A DNA stretch of 64,000 nucleotides from Streptomyces aquilus (lineage in GTDB: Bacteria; Actinomycetota; Actinomycetes; Streptomycetales; Streptomycetaceae), in NCBI RefSeq assembly GCF_003955715.1, contig NZ_CP034463.1, positions 9,920,001-9,984,000 on the forward strand, in the 5' to 3' direction. A program made the translations under genes and the position numbers. Numbering within the stretch: the first letter of the stretch is position 1; each line of letters starts with the position of its first letter. This document shows positions 44,335 to 53,278 of this stretch, piece by piece. Under the pieces are notes generated by a model. It searched no databases. It was not told where the DNA came from and saw only the letters and a program-made list of their open reading frames with translations.

Positions 44335-45360
44335 CTACGTTGTGCCGCCGACGGGCTGCCCCGGTTGCCGCAGTTCTCCTTCTTCTCCGTCCAGTAGCCG
44401 CAGGCCGGTGTGCGTCACCGAGTGCCGCACGTACTGTCCGTCGCGCCGACTCGCCAGCAGTCCCCCGTCCCGGAGGACGCCGAGCTGGTAGCTGGCGCTT
44501 GGAAGGGCGATGCCCACGGCCGTCGCCACCTCCGAGGTGGTCCGGGAACCGCGGCGGGCCACCTCGCTGAGGACCGAGGCCCTGGTACGGCCCAGGAGAC
44601 GGTCCAGGCCGTTGTCGTTCAGGGCGATCGAGTCGAGCGGCCGTTCGCCGACCGGGTAGACCAGGACCGGGCCCAGGGCGGGATCGGCGAGGGCGGTGGG
44701 CCTGCGCCAGCAGAAGTAGGACGGGACCAGAAGCAGTCCGCGCCCCTCCAGACGAAGGTCGCGGTGGGTTGGATACTCCACTTCCAGGACGGGCGCCCGC
44801 CACCGGGCCAGCGGACGCAGGCTCTCCAGCAGGGCCAGGACACCGCCGTCCAGGAGGATGCGGGAGCGCATGTCGACTTCGTCACGGACGGCTCTGCGGA
44901 TATGGGCCGAGCGCGGTTCGAGCAATGTCCTGGCGGAGATCTCCAGGGCCTTCACCAGGGAGCGCATGCCGTTGGCGCCGGGTCGGCCGAGCGCCGTGGT
45001 CCACGGCGGGAGGGGACGCGCGACAGCGAGCCTCTCCAACTCGTGCCGCAGCCGACCGACGGGAGTGGCGCGGATCTCCTCGAAGGCCGCGGGAAGCCCT
45101 CCCTCCAGGACGGACGGGGTGAGGAAGTCGGGGATGTACCCGACGGGCGGGACGAGTGTTCGCAGCGTGTGCAGGGCATGGCCGGCCGCCGGATCCGTGG
45201 TGACCCGTTCCCGGACGGAGCGGCGCCAGGCCCCGAACTCCAACGGGCCCTGCTGGGTGACCAGCCGGCAGGCGGCGCAGATCAGTTCCCACATCGGATC
45301 GGGTCGGCGTGCGAGGCGGATGTTCTGTAAGTCGTGCGCGGTGAAGTGGATGCGGAGCAT
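44335..45360 (-). CDS. ArsR-type winged-helix regulator with N-terminal DUF5937-like region
   Basis: A 341-residue regulator. The C-terminal 85 residues form a winged helix: RTRASVLSEVARRGSRTTSE, VATAVGIALPSASYQLGVLR then DGGLLASRRDGQYVRHSVT. The long N-terminal part (MLRIHFTAHDLQNIRLARRP, MWELICAACRLVT) is the pattern seen in Streptomyces ArsR-like regulators with an extra sensor domain. ATG 45360. It is isolated between IS debris and a strong bidirectional terminator, and its target is unknown. Confidence 0.82.
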   Translation of the reverse strand: MLRIHFTAHDLQNIRLARRPDPMWELICAACRLVTQQGPLEFGAWRRSVRERVTTDPAAGHALHTLRTLVPPVGYIPDFLTPSVLEGGLPAAFEEIRATPVGRLRHELERLAVARPLPPWTTALGRPGANGMRSLVKALEISARTLLEPRSAHIRRAVRDEVDMRSRILLDGGVLALLESLRPLARWRAPVLEVEYPTHRDLRLEGRGLLLVPSYFCWRRPTALADPALGPVLVYPVGERPLDSIALNDNGLDRLLGRTRASVLSEVARRGSRTTSEVATAVGIALPSASYQLGVLRDGGLLASRRDGQYVRHSVTHTGLRLLDGEEGELRQPGQPVGGTT

Positions 45361-45460
45361 ACGGCCTCATTCTCGAACGGTGGGGGGTCGGCCGGGGGTT
45401 GGGCCGGACGGCCGGGAACATCGGCCGGATCCTGACACCCGGCGCGGGCAGCGCTGGTGA

Positions 45461-45499
45461 AGCCCGGCGTGCGGTCCGCCTCGGACCGCACGCCGGGCT
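45461..45499. terminator. Strong stem-loop terminator
   Basis: Arms AGCCCGGCGTGCGGTCCG (45461-45478) and its exact complement at 45482-45499 enclose a 3-base CCT loop: 18 perfect base pairs. It lies about 100 bases after the stop of the XRE/NB-ARC gene (45600) and separates it from the ArsR-type gene. Confidence 0.8.
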
Positions 45500-45599
45500 G
45501 CTTCCGCACCATCGTGCTGGCCCACCGCGCCGGCGAACAGCTCACGCATCGTTCACTTGTGACCGGTTTCGCTGCTCGCGACCGCCGTCGGCGGGGATG

Positions 45600-47882
45600 T
45601 CACCGGCCGCTGTCGGCGTCGTCCTGTCCGGCGAGGCCGTTGAGGAGCTGCTCGACATGCTCGGCCTCCAGGTCACGTCCCTGTCGCCGGTACAAGTCAC
45701 GTGCCTCCCGCCACACCGCGCGAGCCTGGTCGTGGTGGCCGAGTGCGGCATGGGGATGGCCGAGCCGGCCGAGCGTGTCGGCGGCCTCGTAGGTGTTGTC
45801 GAGGTCGCGGTACAGGCCGATGGCCTGGCGATAGTGCTCGACGGCGGCGTGGTGGCGGCCGCTGTGGTGGTCGATGTAGCCGAGACTGTCCAGGGTCTGC
45901 GCCTGGCCGTTCACGTCCTGGTGGTCGAGGTAGAGGGCCAGGGCGGCTTGGCAGTGTTCGCGGCCGGTGTCGTGTCGGCCCAGGCGCGCGGCGTACCAGC
46001 CCACCGCATTGAGCGCGTTGGCTTCGGCGATCGGTTGGTCGAGCCCGCGGTAGAGGTCCAGCGCCCGCCTGGCGTGCTCAAGAGCCCGCCGGTCGTCCGG
46101 CCAGATCGACGCGAGCGTGTAGTGCGCCTGTGCCTGGAGGGCGCGGTCGTTCTGCTGCTGGCTCAGGTCGAGCGCCCGGTGGAGGGCCTCTATCGCCTCC
46201 TCGTGATGGCCGAGTACGACGTGGGCACGGCCCAGGAGCCGCTGGGTGATGATCTGGGCGCCCGGGTCGGGCAGCCGGGCCGCGGAGTCGGCCGCGATCC
46301 GCCACACCGCGAGCTGGTCGTGGCGGTGTCCTCGCCGGTAGTGGAAGTCGTACAACGTCCAGGCCAGTTGCCAGGCCGTGCGGTGTTCCGCGGCCGCCAC
46401 GGCGGCGCCCTGGGCGGCGAGCAGATTGCGGTGCTCGCCCTCGAACCAGTCCATGGCCGCGGGGATGTCCGCCAGTGCCTGAGGGTGGCAACCGGGGGGC
46501 GGCGGAGCGAGCTCGACGGGGGTGCGATGGGAGTCCAGCAACCGGGCGGCGGCGTACGCGGTGTGGAGGTAGAAGCCGAGCACCCGCCGCAGTGCCGCCC
46601 CGCGCGTACCGGCGGGCAGGTGGTGCGCGGTGGTGGCGTAACGGCGGATCAGGTCGTGCATGCGGTAGCGGCCCCCGGCGTCCTGGGCGATGAGCGATGT
46701 CTGCTCAAGCCGGCGCAGCAGGGCCCGGGTCCGGCGTCGGCCCAGGCCCGTGAGGCTGCCGGCGGCGGCCAGAGCGATGTCCGGACCGGGGGCGACAGCG
46801 AGCAGCCCGAAGACCTCGGCCTCCGCACCGGTCAACGCGCGGTGGGAGCACGAGAGCACCGCGGGCAGGCTGGCGGCGGGGTCGGCGTCGTCGAGCACGT
46901 CGAGCGTGTCCTCGCGCAGTTCGTCGGCGAGGTCGGCCAGCGGCAGGTGCGGGTCGGTGTGGGCACGGCCCGCGATGATGCTCAAGGCCAGCGGGAACCC
47001 GCCGCACAGGCGCACCAGTTCGTCCACCGCCGCCGCTTCGGCGTCGATGCGTGCGGGACCCAAGCGGGCGGCGAGCAGTTCCCGGGCCTCGGTGTCGGTG
47101 AGCATGTCGAGGGACACGTGATGCGCGCCGTGTCCGGTGATCAGGCCCGGCAGCCGGTTGCGGCTGCTGACCAGCACGGTGCTGCTGTCACCACCGGGCA
47201 GCAGCGGGGTGATCTGGGCGCTGTCGGCGGCGTTGTCGAGTACCAGCAGCATCCGCCGATCCGCCACCAGGCTGCGGAACAACGCCGCCTGCGCGTGCGC
47301 GGCGATGGGCACGCGGTCCGGCTCGACGCCCAACGCGTCGAGGAATCCGCGGACCGCCACGGCCGGGTCCATCGGATCGCTGTCGGGGCTGAAACCCCGC
47401 AGATCGACGAAGAGTTGCCCGTCGGGGAACCGGTGGGCGTTGCGGTGCGCCCAGTGCAACGCGAGCCAGGACTTGCCCACCCCGCCCGCCCCGGCGATCG
47501 CGCAGACGGCCACCGGGGCCGCCGGACCGGAACGCGGCCCCTGCTGGGCGTCGGCCCGCGGGCCCAAGGCGGCGTCGAGCCGCGCCAGTTCGTGGTCGCG
47601 GCCGACGAACGGCGCCGGTGGGGCGGGTAGTTGGCGCGGCACCGGGACCACGGGGGGCTCGCTCACGCCCGCCGCGGCCAGCAGGTCGTCCTGTTCGGCC
47701 GGCCGCAGGCCGAGCTCGGCGGCCACTCTGCGCAGCGACGCGAGCTGCGGGTTGCGGCGCTTGCCGGTCTCCATGCCGCGGATCGTGCTGACCGAGACAC
47801 CGGAACGCTCGGCCAGAGCCTCCTGGGTCAGCCCCGCGCGCAGCCTGAACCGCCGTACGGACGCGCCGAAGTGATCTTCCAT
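45600..47882 (-). CDS. XRE / NB-ARC / TPR regulator
   Basis: A 760-residue AfsR-like STAND regulator without a SARP domain. The N-terminal XRE helix-turn-helix (about 8-62: RFRLRAGLTQEALAERSGVS, VSTIRGMETGKRRNPQ) is followed by NB-ARC (P-loop AGAGGVGKSWLAL near 130, Walker B RMLLVLDNAAD near 208, GGFPLALSIIAGRA) and C-terminal TPRs (about 480-750: LGRAHVVLGHHEEAIEALHR, LGHPHAALGHHDQARAVWRE). ATG 47882 has GGAAGG five bases before it. It is divergent from the peptide cluster at 48174, with a palindrome between them, so it is the likely pathway regulator. Confidence 0.88.
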   Translation of the reverse strand: MEDHFGASVRRFRLRAGLTQEALAERSGVSVSTIRGMETGKRRNPQLASLRRVAAELGLRPAEQDDLLAAAGVSEPPVVPVPRQLPAPPAPFVGRDHELARLDAALGPRADAQQGPRSGPAAPVAVCAIAGAGGVGKSWLALHWAHRNAHRFPDGQLFVDLRGFSPDSDPMDPAVAVRGFLDALGVEPDRVPIAAHAQAALFRSLVADRRMLLVLDNAADSAQITPLLPGGDSSTVLVSSRNRLPGLITGHGAHHVSLDMLTDTEARELLAARLGPARIDAEAAAVDELVRLCGGFPLALSIIAGRAHTDPHLPLADLADELREDTLDVLDDADPAASLPAVLSCSHRALTGAEAEVFGLLAVAPGPDIALAAAGSLTGLGRRRTRALLRRLEQTSLIAQDAGGRYRMHDLIRRYATTAHHLPAGTRGAALRRVLGFYLHTAYAAARLLDSHRTPVELAPPPPGCHPQALADIPAAMDWFEGEHRNLLAAQGAAVAAAEHRTAWQLAWTLYDFHYRRGHRHDQLAVWRIAADSAARLPDPGAQIITQRLLGRAHVVLGHHEEAIEALHRALDLSQQQNDRALQAQAHYTLASIWPDDRRALEHARRALDLYRGLDQPIAEANALNAVGWYAARLGRHDTGREHCQAALALYLDHQDVNGQAQTLDSLGYIDHHSGRHHAAVEHYRQAIGLYRDLDNTYEAADTLGRLGHPHAALGHHDQARAVWREARDLYRRQGRDLEAEHVEQLLNGLAGQDDADSGR

Positions 47883-47989
47883 AAGGCCCTTCCTACCAGG
47901 GCGAACGGGCACCGGTGAACGGTTCGGCGGGAGCGGCCGCCGCAGCGGCAGCCGACCGGCGCTGCCCGGACGGAGCGAGCGTCACACCG

Positions 47990-48009
47990 GTTTCGACGCT
48001 CGTTGAAAC
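47990..48009. promoter_or_regulatory. Palindromic site in divergent promoter region
   Basis: GTTTCGACGCTCGTTGAAAC is symmetrical at 16 of 20 positions (GTTTCnACGnnCGTnGAAAC). It lies in the 291-base gap between the XRE/NB-ARC regulator and the precursor gene. An additional stem TCCCGCGG/CCGCGGGA (48076-48102) lies in the same gap, in the probable leader of the precursor mRNA. A binding site for the regulator is inferred. Confidence 0.5.
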
Positions 48010-48017
48010 GTTTGTGA

Positions 48018-48341
<324 letters not shown>

Positions 48342-48407
48342 CCGGACCGCTGACGGGCACGCCGGGCGGACCCGCGCCTGCCCGCCGGCGATCCGTGAAG
48401 TGATCAC

Positions 48408-48438
48408 GCGGGGGCGGCGGCAGGCCCGCCGTCCCCGC
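48408..48438. terminator. Stem-loop between precursor and first enzyme gene
   Basis: Two stacked helices, GCGGGG/CCCCGC and GGCGG/CCGCC, around a CAGG-type loop, 67 bases after the precursor stop. Partial terminators or processing stems here are common in peptide gene clusters and raise precursor mRNA above enzyme mRNA. The function is inferred. Confidence 0.5.
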
Positions 48439-48466
48439 ATCCCGGTACGGCACAGAGGGCTGCGCA

Positions 48467-49444
48467 TTGTCCACTGACAAGAGCACGACTCCCTTCTGCG
48501 GGCTACCTTTTGCGGACCCGCGGAGCGTTCCGGCCGGCACGGTGGCCGCCGTCGCCGGTGTCGGCCATTCCCTGGGAAGCCCCCATCGCGGCGCGGAGCA
48601 CGGACCGTTCTTCCTTCGTACCGTCTCGAAGGAGTACACCTGGTCGGCCGCGTCGGCCCGTGTGGTCGACCTCCGCCACGGCGCGGGAGCGTTCGACGGC
48701 GTCGTCGACGTGGGCGACCTGGCCACCGCCGAGACCACCCTGACCGGCGTGCTGGAGGCGACCCGGGCGTTCGTCGCCGGGCTCCCGCCGCGCGTGCTGC
48801 CGTGCGTGATCGGTGGCGACCACACCGTGACCCTCCCGGTCGTCTCGGCCCTCGCCGCACGACGTACCCGACCCTTTACCGTGATCCAGTTCGACCACCA
48901 CCTGGACCTGCAGATCTGGGAGGGCGCTCCCGCGCACCCCGGGGAACGCGATCCGGTCTTCCACACCAACGTCATGTCCCACGTGTCCGACGTGCTCGGC
49001 CCGGGACGCCTGCTCCAGGTCGGGGTCTTCCCCTTCGCCACCGTGGAGGACGACAGCGCGCCCGCCTTGCCCGGGTTCCTGCGCTCCATCGGCCGCCAGG
49101 TGCCGGTGTCGGCTCCCGAGATCGACGACGCGGCGGCCTTCCGAGAGGTGGTCGGCCGGGGCGGGGACGTCTACGTCAGCGTCGACCTGGACGTGCTGGA
49201 CGCGGCCGAGATGTCGTCGACCGGGTACCCCGCGACGGTTGGGCTGAGCCTGCGCCGTCTGCTGCGGCTGATCGACCTCGCCCTCGCGGACAACCGGCTC
49301 GTCGGATACGACGTCGTGGAGTTCGCCGCGGACCGGGCGGACCGGTCCCCGAAGACACTCGCCGACGCACAACGCGCCGCACTCGTCTTCGTCCACCTGC
49401 TGAGCTGGGCCGCCCGGCAGAAGGACGCCCGGACGGATCTCTGA
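48467..49444 (+). CDS. Arginase/agmatinase-family ureohydrolase, candidate peptide arginase
   Basis: A 325-residue ureohydrolase with all di-manganese ligands: IGGDHT (His119), FDHHLDLQ (Asp143, His145, Asp147) and VSVDLDVLD (Asp240, Asp242). It removes urea from guanidino groups. It starts at a TTG (48467) with AGAGGG upstream. Its place directly after a small peptide gene with a single Arg suggests a peptide arginase (Arg to ornithine), like OspR in landornamide biosynthesis; a free-substrate agmatinase or guanidino-acid hydrolase is the alternative. The usual AH of the second motif is HH here. Translation of the following gene is not coupled (51-base gap). Confidence 0.85.
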   Translation: MSTDKSTTPFCGLPFADPRSVPAGTVAAVAGVGHSLGSPHRGAEHGPFFLRTVSKEYTWSAASARVVDLRHGAGAFDGVVDVGDLATAETTLTGVLEATRAFVAGLPPRVLPCVIGGDHTVTLPVVSALAARRTRPFTVIQFDHHLDLQIWEGAPAHPGERDPVFHTNVMSHVSDVLGPGRLLQVGVFPFATVEDDSAPALPGFLRSIGRQVPVSAPEIDDAAAFREVVGRGGDVYVSVDLDVLDAAEMSSTGYPATVGLSLRRLLRLIDLALADNRLVGYDVVEFAADRADRSPKTLADAQRAALVFVHLLSWAARQKDARTDL

Positions 49445-49495
49445 CACCGCGCACTCCCGAAGCCGCACGTACCGAAGCCTTCCCACGGGGGGACC

Positions 49496-50722
49496 ATGCT
49501 CACCAGTGAAACGCGTACCCGAAACGCCTTCCAGGAGACGATGACCGGTCTCACGTTCTCGCCGCTCCAGGAGAGCGACCTCTTCTCACGGGCGTGTGTG
49601 GAGCAGTACCGGACCGCCGACCTCTCCCGCCACGCCTACCGCTTCGCGCAGGTCTTCGAGCCTGACGTGCTGCGCGAGGTGGCCCTGCTCGACGGCATCG
49701 CCTACGACGACCTGGCTGACCTGCGCCACCGTCCCTCGGAGGCGACCGCCCGGCTCGGTGAACTGGCTGACGGCGTCGGCGACCTGCCGGTGGTGGCGGC
49801 GGTCAACGTGGCGGCCGCCTTGATCAGCGTCTCCCGCTTCGGCCCCGCCGCCTGGGTCCTGGACCGGACCGAGCCGCGGACCACAACACCGCGCGACTCC
49901 TTCGAGGTGGCCATGCTGCGCTTCGTGGTGGCCAACCGGCTGGGCGACGGCCCCGCCATCTCCCGGGCCTTCCACACGATGCGCCGGGCCGTCGAGTCCG
50001 GCACCTTGCCTGCGGACCGTACCCTCGACGCCTGCGCACAGGCCGTCGTCTGGTACATGAAACGCCGCGACCTGCCGACCGCGGACTTCCTCTGGTACTT
50101 GGCGACCGGCCGCGAACTCGCCAGGCGCCCGCGGGACCTGGGCGCCGGTTCCCTGTCGGCGTGGTACCGCGCCCTCGCCATGGTGCCCGCGGCCCGCGGC
50201 AAGGCCCGGCTGACGCGTCGCTACATGGAGTTCACCCGCGAGACCGCCGCGCTCTCCCTGGCAGGGCGGCCGCGTGCCTACGAGGCCCACTTCCTCAAGA
50301 CGTACCACGAGTCCACGCTGAAGGAGCACATGTACGTCACCCGGGACGCGGACCGTGCCGAGGAGGCGGGCCTCGACCTCATCGCGCTGGACCCGGCCTG
50401 GTCCCCGAGCTACGGCGAACTCGCCGATGCCTACGCCCACTTCGACCGGATCGCGGACGCGGCCGCGCTGTACGAGAAAGCCGTCGCGACCGGACCGCCG
50501 TACTACGGGCACCACCTTCTGCGGGCGGCCCAGACCAGGGAGCGCCTCGGCGACGACGTACGAGCCCTGGAGCACTACCGGCGCCTGGCCGACCTCGTGT
50601 CCCGCGACGACAAGGTACTGCGACAGGGACTGGCCGTCGCGCTGCGCACCGGCGACCCTTCTGCCGATCGCTTCCGGACGCTGCTCGACCGGCTCGAAAC
50701 CCCGGCGGGCGAGGCGACATGA
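49496..50722 (+). CDS. Helical-repeat (TPR-like) protein of the peptide cluster
   Basis: A 408-residue soluble, mostly alpha-helical protein. The C-terminal third has TPR character (YGELADAYAHFDRIADAAAL, YEKAVATG, GDDVRALEHYRRLADLVSRD); the N-terminal two thirds (YRTADLSRHAYRFAQVFEPD, VAMLRFVVANRLGDGPAISR) I do not recognise. It could scaffold the modifying enzymes or bind the peptide. ATG 49496 has a G-rich site. Its stop overlaps the MATE gene start (ATGA), so the two proteins are made together. Confidence 0.75.
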   Translation: MLTSETRTRNAFQETMTGLTFSPLQESDLFSRACVEQYRTADLSRHAYRFAQVFEPDVLREVALLDGIAYDDLADLRHRPSEATARLGELADGVGDLPVVAAVNVAAALISVSRFGPAAWVLDRTEPRTTTPRDSFEVAMLRFVVANRLGDGPAISRAFHTMRRAVESGTLPADRTLDACAQAVVWYMKRRDLPTADFLWYLATGRELARRPRDLGAGSLSAWYRALAMVPAARGKARLTRRYMEFTRETAALSLAGRPRAYEAHFLKTYHESTLKEHMYVTRDADRAEEAGLDLIALDPAWSPSYGELADAYAHFDRIADAAALYEKAVATGPPYYGHHLLRAAQTRERLGDDVRALEHYRRLADLVSRDDKVLRQGLAVALRTGDPSADRFRTLLDRLETPAGEAT

Positions 50723-52110
50723 AGCACACCGAACTGTCCGTCAGGAACTACACGGGCTTCGCCACCACGATCTTCCTCACCGGCCTGGTCTCGGTCGGCT
50801 TCGGAGCGATCGACATCCTGCTGATCTCCCCCAAGGGCCTGACCCAGGTGGCGGCGGTCGGCCTCGGTGACGTCGTCAACGCGGGCATGACCGCACTGCT
50901 GGCCATCGGCGTCGTCGACACCTTCAGCAGCCGGCTGGCGATCGCCGAGGGCAGCGGACACCTCGCCCGGCGGCTGCCGGAGCTGACCGGGGCCCTGCTC
51001 GTCCTCCTCCTGGTGGCCCAGTCACTGGCGGTGCTGCTGTCGTCCGCTGTGCAGCCTGGCCTGCTCCTGGCCGGGCAGGACCAGCAACTGACCCACCTGG
51101 CCGCGGACTTCGTGATCGTGCGCAGTTGCAGCATGGGTTTCACGATCCTCTACGCGGCCCTGAACGAGGCCCTCAAGATCTGCGGGCTGAAGAACAGGTC
51201 CCTGCTGCTCCTGGTGGTCGGCTTCGCCACGAACGCCGTTCTCGACTGGGCTTTCCTCTACACGCCGCTGTCCGGGTGGTTCCCGTCCCCGGTGGTCGCG
51301 GTCGCGACGGCGACCACCGGCTCCCAGTTCCTGATCGCCTGTTTCGCCCTGCGCATCTTCCTGCGCCGGATGCGGGCCCGCGGTGAGCGGTTCACCCGCC
51401 CCGAACGTGCCACGGTCGTCGCCGAGGCACGCTCGATGGCGCGCAACGCGCCGGGCGTGGGCGTCCGGCACTTCAACGACTACGCCGGCACGATCACCGT
51501 CACGATGCTGCTGGGCACGCTGGGCGTGCAGGTCCTCGCGGCGGTCACGGTGGCCACCAAGATCTGGAGCCTGTTCTGCCGCATCCCGCAGGCCTGCGTG
51601 TCCGGCACCTTCGTGTACTACGGCTACCGGCTCGGCAAGACCGGCCCCGACCTACCGGCCACCGCCCGGACCCTGCCGAGCACCGCCCGCAGCCTGCTGC
51701 GTTACGCCGCGGTCCCCACGGCGGTCGGCGCGGTGACCGTGGCGCTGACCGCCCCCTGGCTGGTGCGGTTGTTCGCGAGTGCCGGCCAGGACGAACTGCT
51801 GACCCGGTCCCTCCTGCTCGCCTTCCTCCTCACGGTCCCCGCCTACCTGCTGGAGAACCATTACGGGGAGATCCTCTCCGTGCACCAGCGAGGAGCCCTG
51901 CTCGCCACCGCCTCGGCCGTCACCACGTACGCCCTCGCCATCCCGCTGGCCGCGGTCGGGGTGTTCGTCCTGGACTCCCCGTTCCTGGTGGTCGCCTCCG
52001 GCGTGCTCCCCTCGGCGGTGCTCGCCGCCGCCTTCCACAGGTCGCTGCGCAAGGACCACTGGACGCGGAGCGAGGTGGGTCGTGACACAGGTGTCGGCGT
52101 TCCGGCATGA
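50719..52110 (+). CDS. MATE-family exporter
   Basis: A 463-residue integral membrane protein with about 12 hydrophobic segments in the MATE layout: TIFLTGLVSVGFGAIDILLI, LTQVAAVGLGDVVNAGMTAL, GLKNRSLLLLVVGFATNAVL and VQVLAAVTVATKIWSLFCRI. MATE proteins export drugs or natural products using a proton or sodium gradient; here the cluster product is the likely cargo. It is coupled by ATGA to the helical-repeat gene and overlaps the propeller gene by 29 bases. Confidence 0.85.
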   Translation: MKHTELSVRNYTGFATTIFLTGLVSVGFGAIDILLISPKGLTQVAAVGLGDVVNAGMTALLAIGVVDTFSSRLAIAEGSGHLARRLPELTGALLVLLLVAQSLAVLLSSAVQPGLLLAGQDQQLTHLAADFVIVRSCSMGFTILYAALNEALKICGLKNRSLLLLVVGFATNAVLDWAFLYTPLSGWFPSPVVAVATATTGSQFLIACFALRIFLRRMRARGERFTRPERATVVAEARSMARNAPGVGVRHFNDYAGTITVTMLLGTLGVQVLAAVTVATKIWSLFCRIPQACVSGTFVYYGYRLGKTGPDLPATARTLPSTARSLLRYAAVPTAVGAVTVALTAPWLVRLFASAGQDELLTRSLLLAFLLTVPAYLLENHYGEILSVHQRGALLATASAVTTYALAIPLAAVGVFVLDSPFLVVASGVLPSAVLAAAFHRSLRKDHWTRSEVGRDTGVGVPA

Positions 52111-53278
52111 CCCGGTGAAGTCCGTCCTGCCCGGCGGCGAGCACGGAACCTTCCACTGGAGCAGGGAACCCGTGGTGTTCGGCCACCGCCGCCTCACCCA
52201 CCACAACGAACGGCTGGGCCGCACGCTGCCCGTACCGGTCAGCGCGTCTCCCGCTGTGGTGCCGGGCATCGGGGTGCTGCTCGCCGCCGACGACGGCCGG
52301 GTGCGGTTCTACGGCCGGGGCCTGCGCAAGGTGTTCTGGGAGCGCCGCCTCGACAGCGGGGTGTACGCCTCGCTCGTGGTCGACCCCGTGCGGCGCCGGG
52401 TCGTTGTCGCAGCCACCAGTGGCCTGATCACCTGCCTCGACCTGCGCGGGAAGCTGGTGTGGGCCGCCCGTACCCGGCTTCCGGTGTATGCGACCCCGGT
52501 CGTGCTGCCGGCAGCCGACCTGCTCGTGGTGGCGGCCTTCCACGCGCGCTGCCTGGCCTTCCGCCTGTCCGACGGCGAACCCGTCTTCGACCGGGACCTG
52601 CCCGCACCCTGGCACGCGGCGGACGGCGGCACGGCGTCCTACCGGGACCCCTACGCCAGCCCGGCCGTCACCGACGACGGCACCGTCGTCCTTTGCTGCG
52701 GTCACCACGTGGTCGCCTTGTCCGGCGACGGTGAGGAGGTGTGGCGGTTCGCCGCGCAAGCCGACATCAAGGCCTCCCCGGTCGCCGTCCGGGCCACCGC
52801 TGAGATCGCGGTCTGCACCGTCGCCGGCGAGTGTCTGTTCCTCGACTCCCGCACCGGACGTCTGCGGCACACGGAGTTCCTGGGGGCCAAGATCACTGCG
52901 AGTCCGGCGCTCTCGGCCGACGTCCTGGCGGTGGGCGCGCAGGACGGCACCGTGACCGGCCTCGATGTGCGCAGGCACACGCCCGTGTGGCGGGCCGCGC
53001 AGGGAGCCCCGCACTCGTACACGTCCTTCAGCGTGCTGCCGAGCGGGGACTTCGTCGCGACCGCCGAGCGCGGCAACGCGATCGCGCTGCGCCGCCGCGA
53101 CGGACGGTTCCGCTGGGAGAGCAGCCAGGTCCTGGGACTGCCCGACCACGAGCCCCGGATGGACACCACCCCCCTGGCCTCGCCGGACGGCACCCTCTAC
53201 TGCGCCTCCTACGCCGGGGACTTCTACGAATTCCGATTCCAGCCCTCGAACACGGAGGTCGCCCCGTGCCCGCAGTAG
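52082..53278 (+). CDS. PQQ-type beta-propeller protein
   Basis: A 398-residue protein with repeated blade motifs such as VSASPAVVPGIGVLLAADDG, VYASLVVDPVRRRVVVAATS, TRLPVYATPVVLPAADLLVV, ASPAVTDDGTVVLCCGHHVV and ADIKASPVAVRATAEIAVCT, typical of PQQ-like/WD propellers, about 7-8 blades. There is no signal peptide, so it is probably cytosolic and not a PQQ dehydrogenase. Propellers of this sort act as binding or cyclising platforms. It starts at GTG 52082 inside the MATE gene end and overlaps the peptidase start at 53266. Confidence 0.78.
   Translation: MTQVSAFRHDPVKSVLPGGEHGTFHWSREPVVFGHRRLTHHNERLGRTLPVPVSASPAVVPGIGVLLAADDGRVRFYGRGLRKVFWERRLDSGVYASLVVDPVRRRVVVAATSGLITCLDLRGKLVWAARTRLPVYATPVVLPAADLLVVAAFHARCLAFRLSDGEPVFDRDLPAPWHAADGGTASYRDPYASPAVTDDGTVVLCCGHHVVALSGDGEEVWRFAAQADIKASPVAVRATAEIAVCTVAGECLFLDSRTGRLRHTEFLGAKITASPALSADVLAVGAQDGTVTGLDVRRHTPVWRAAQGAPHSYTSFSVLPSGDFVATAERGNAIALRRRDGRFRWESSQVLGLPDHEPRMDTTPLASPDGTLYCASYAGDFYEFRFQPSNTEVAPCPQ

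Noticed and set aside
45399..47630. 743-codon plus-strand frame opposite the XRE/NB-ARC/TPR gene
   Set aside because: Val/Gly/Arg-rich antisense product without motifs; the minus-strand frame has complete domain signatures.
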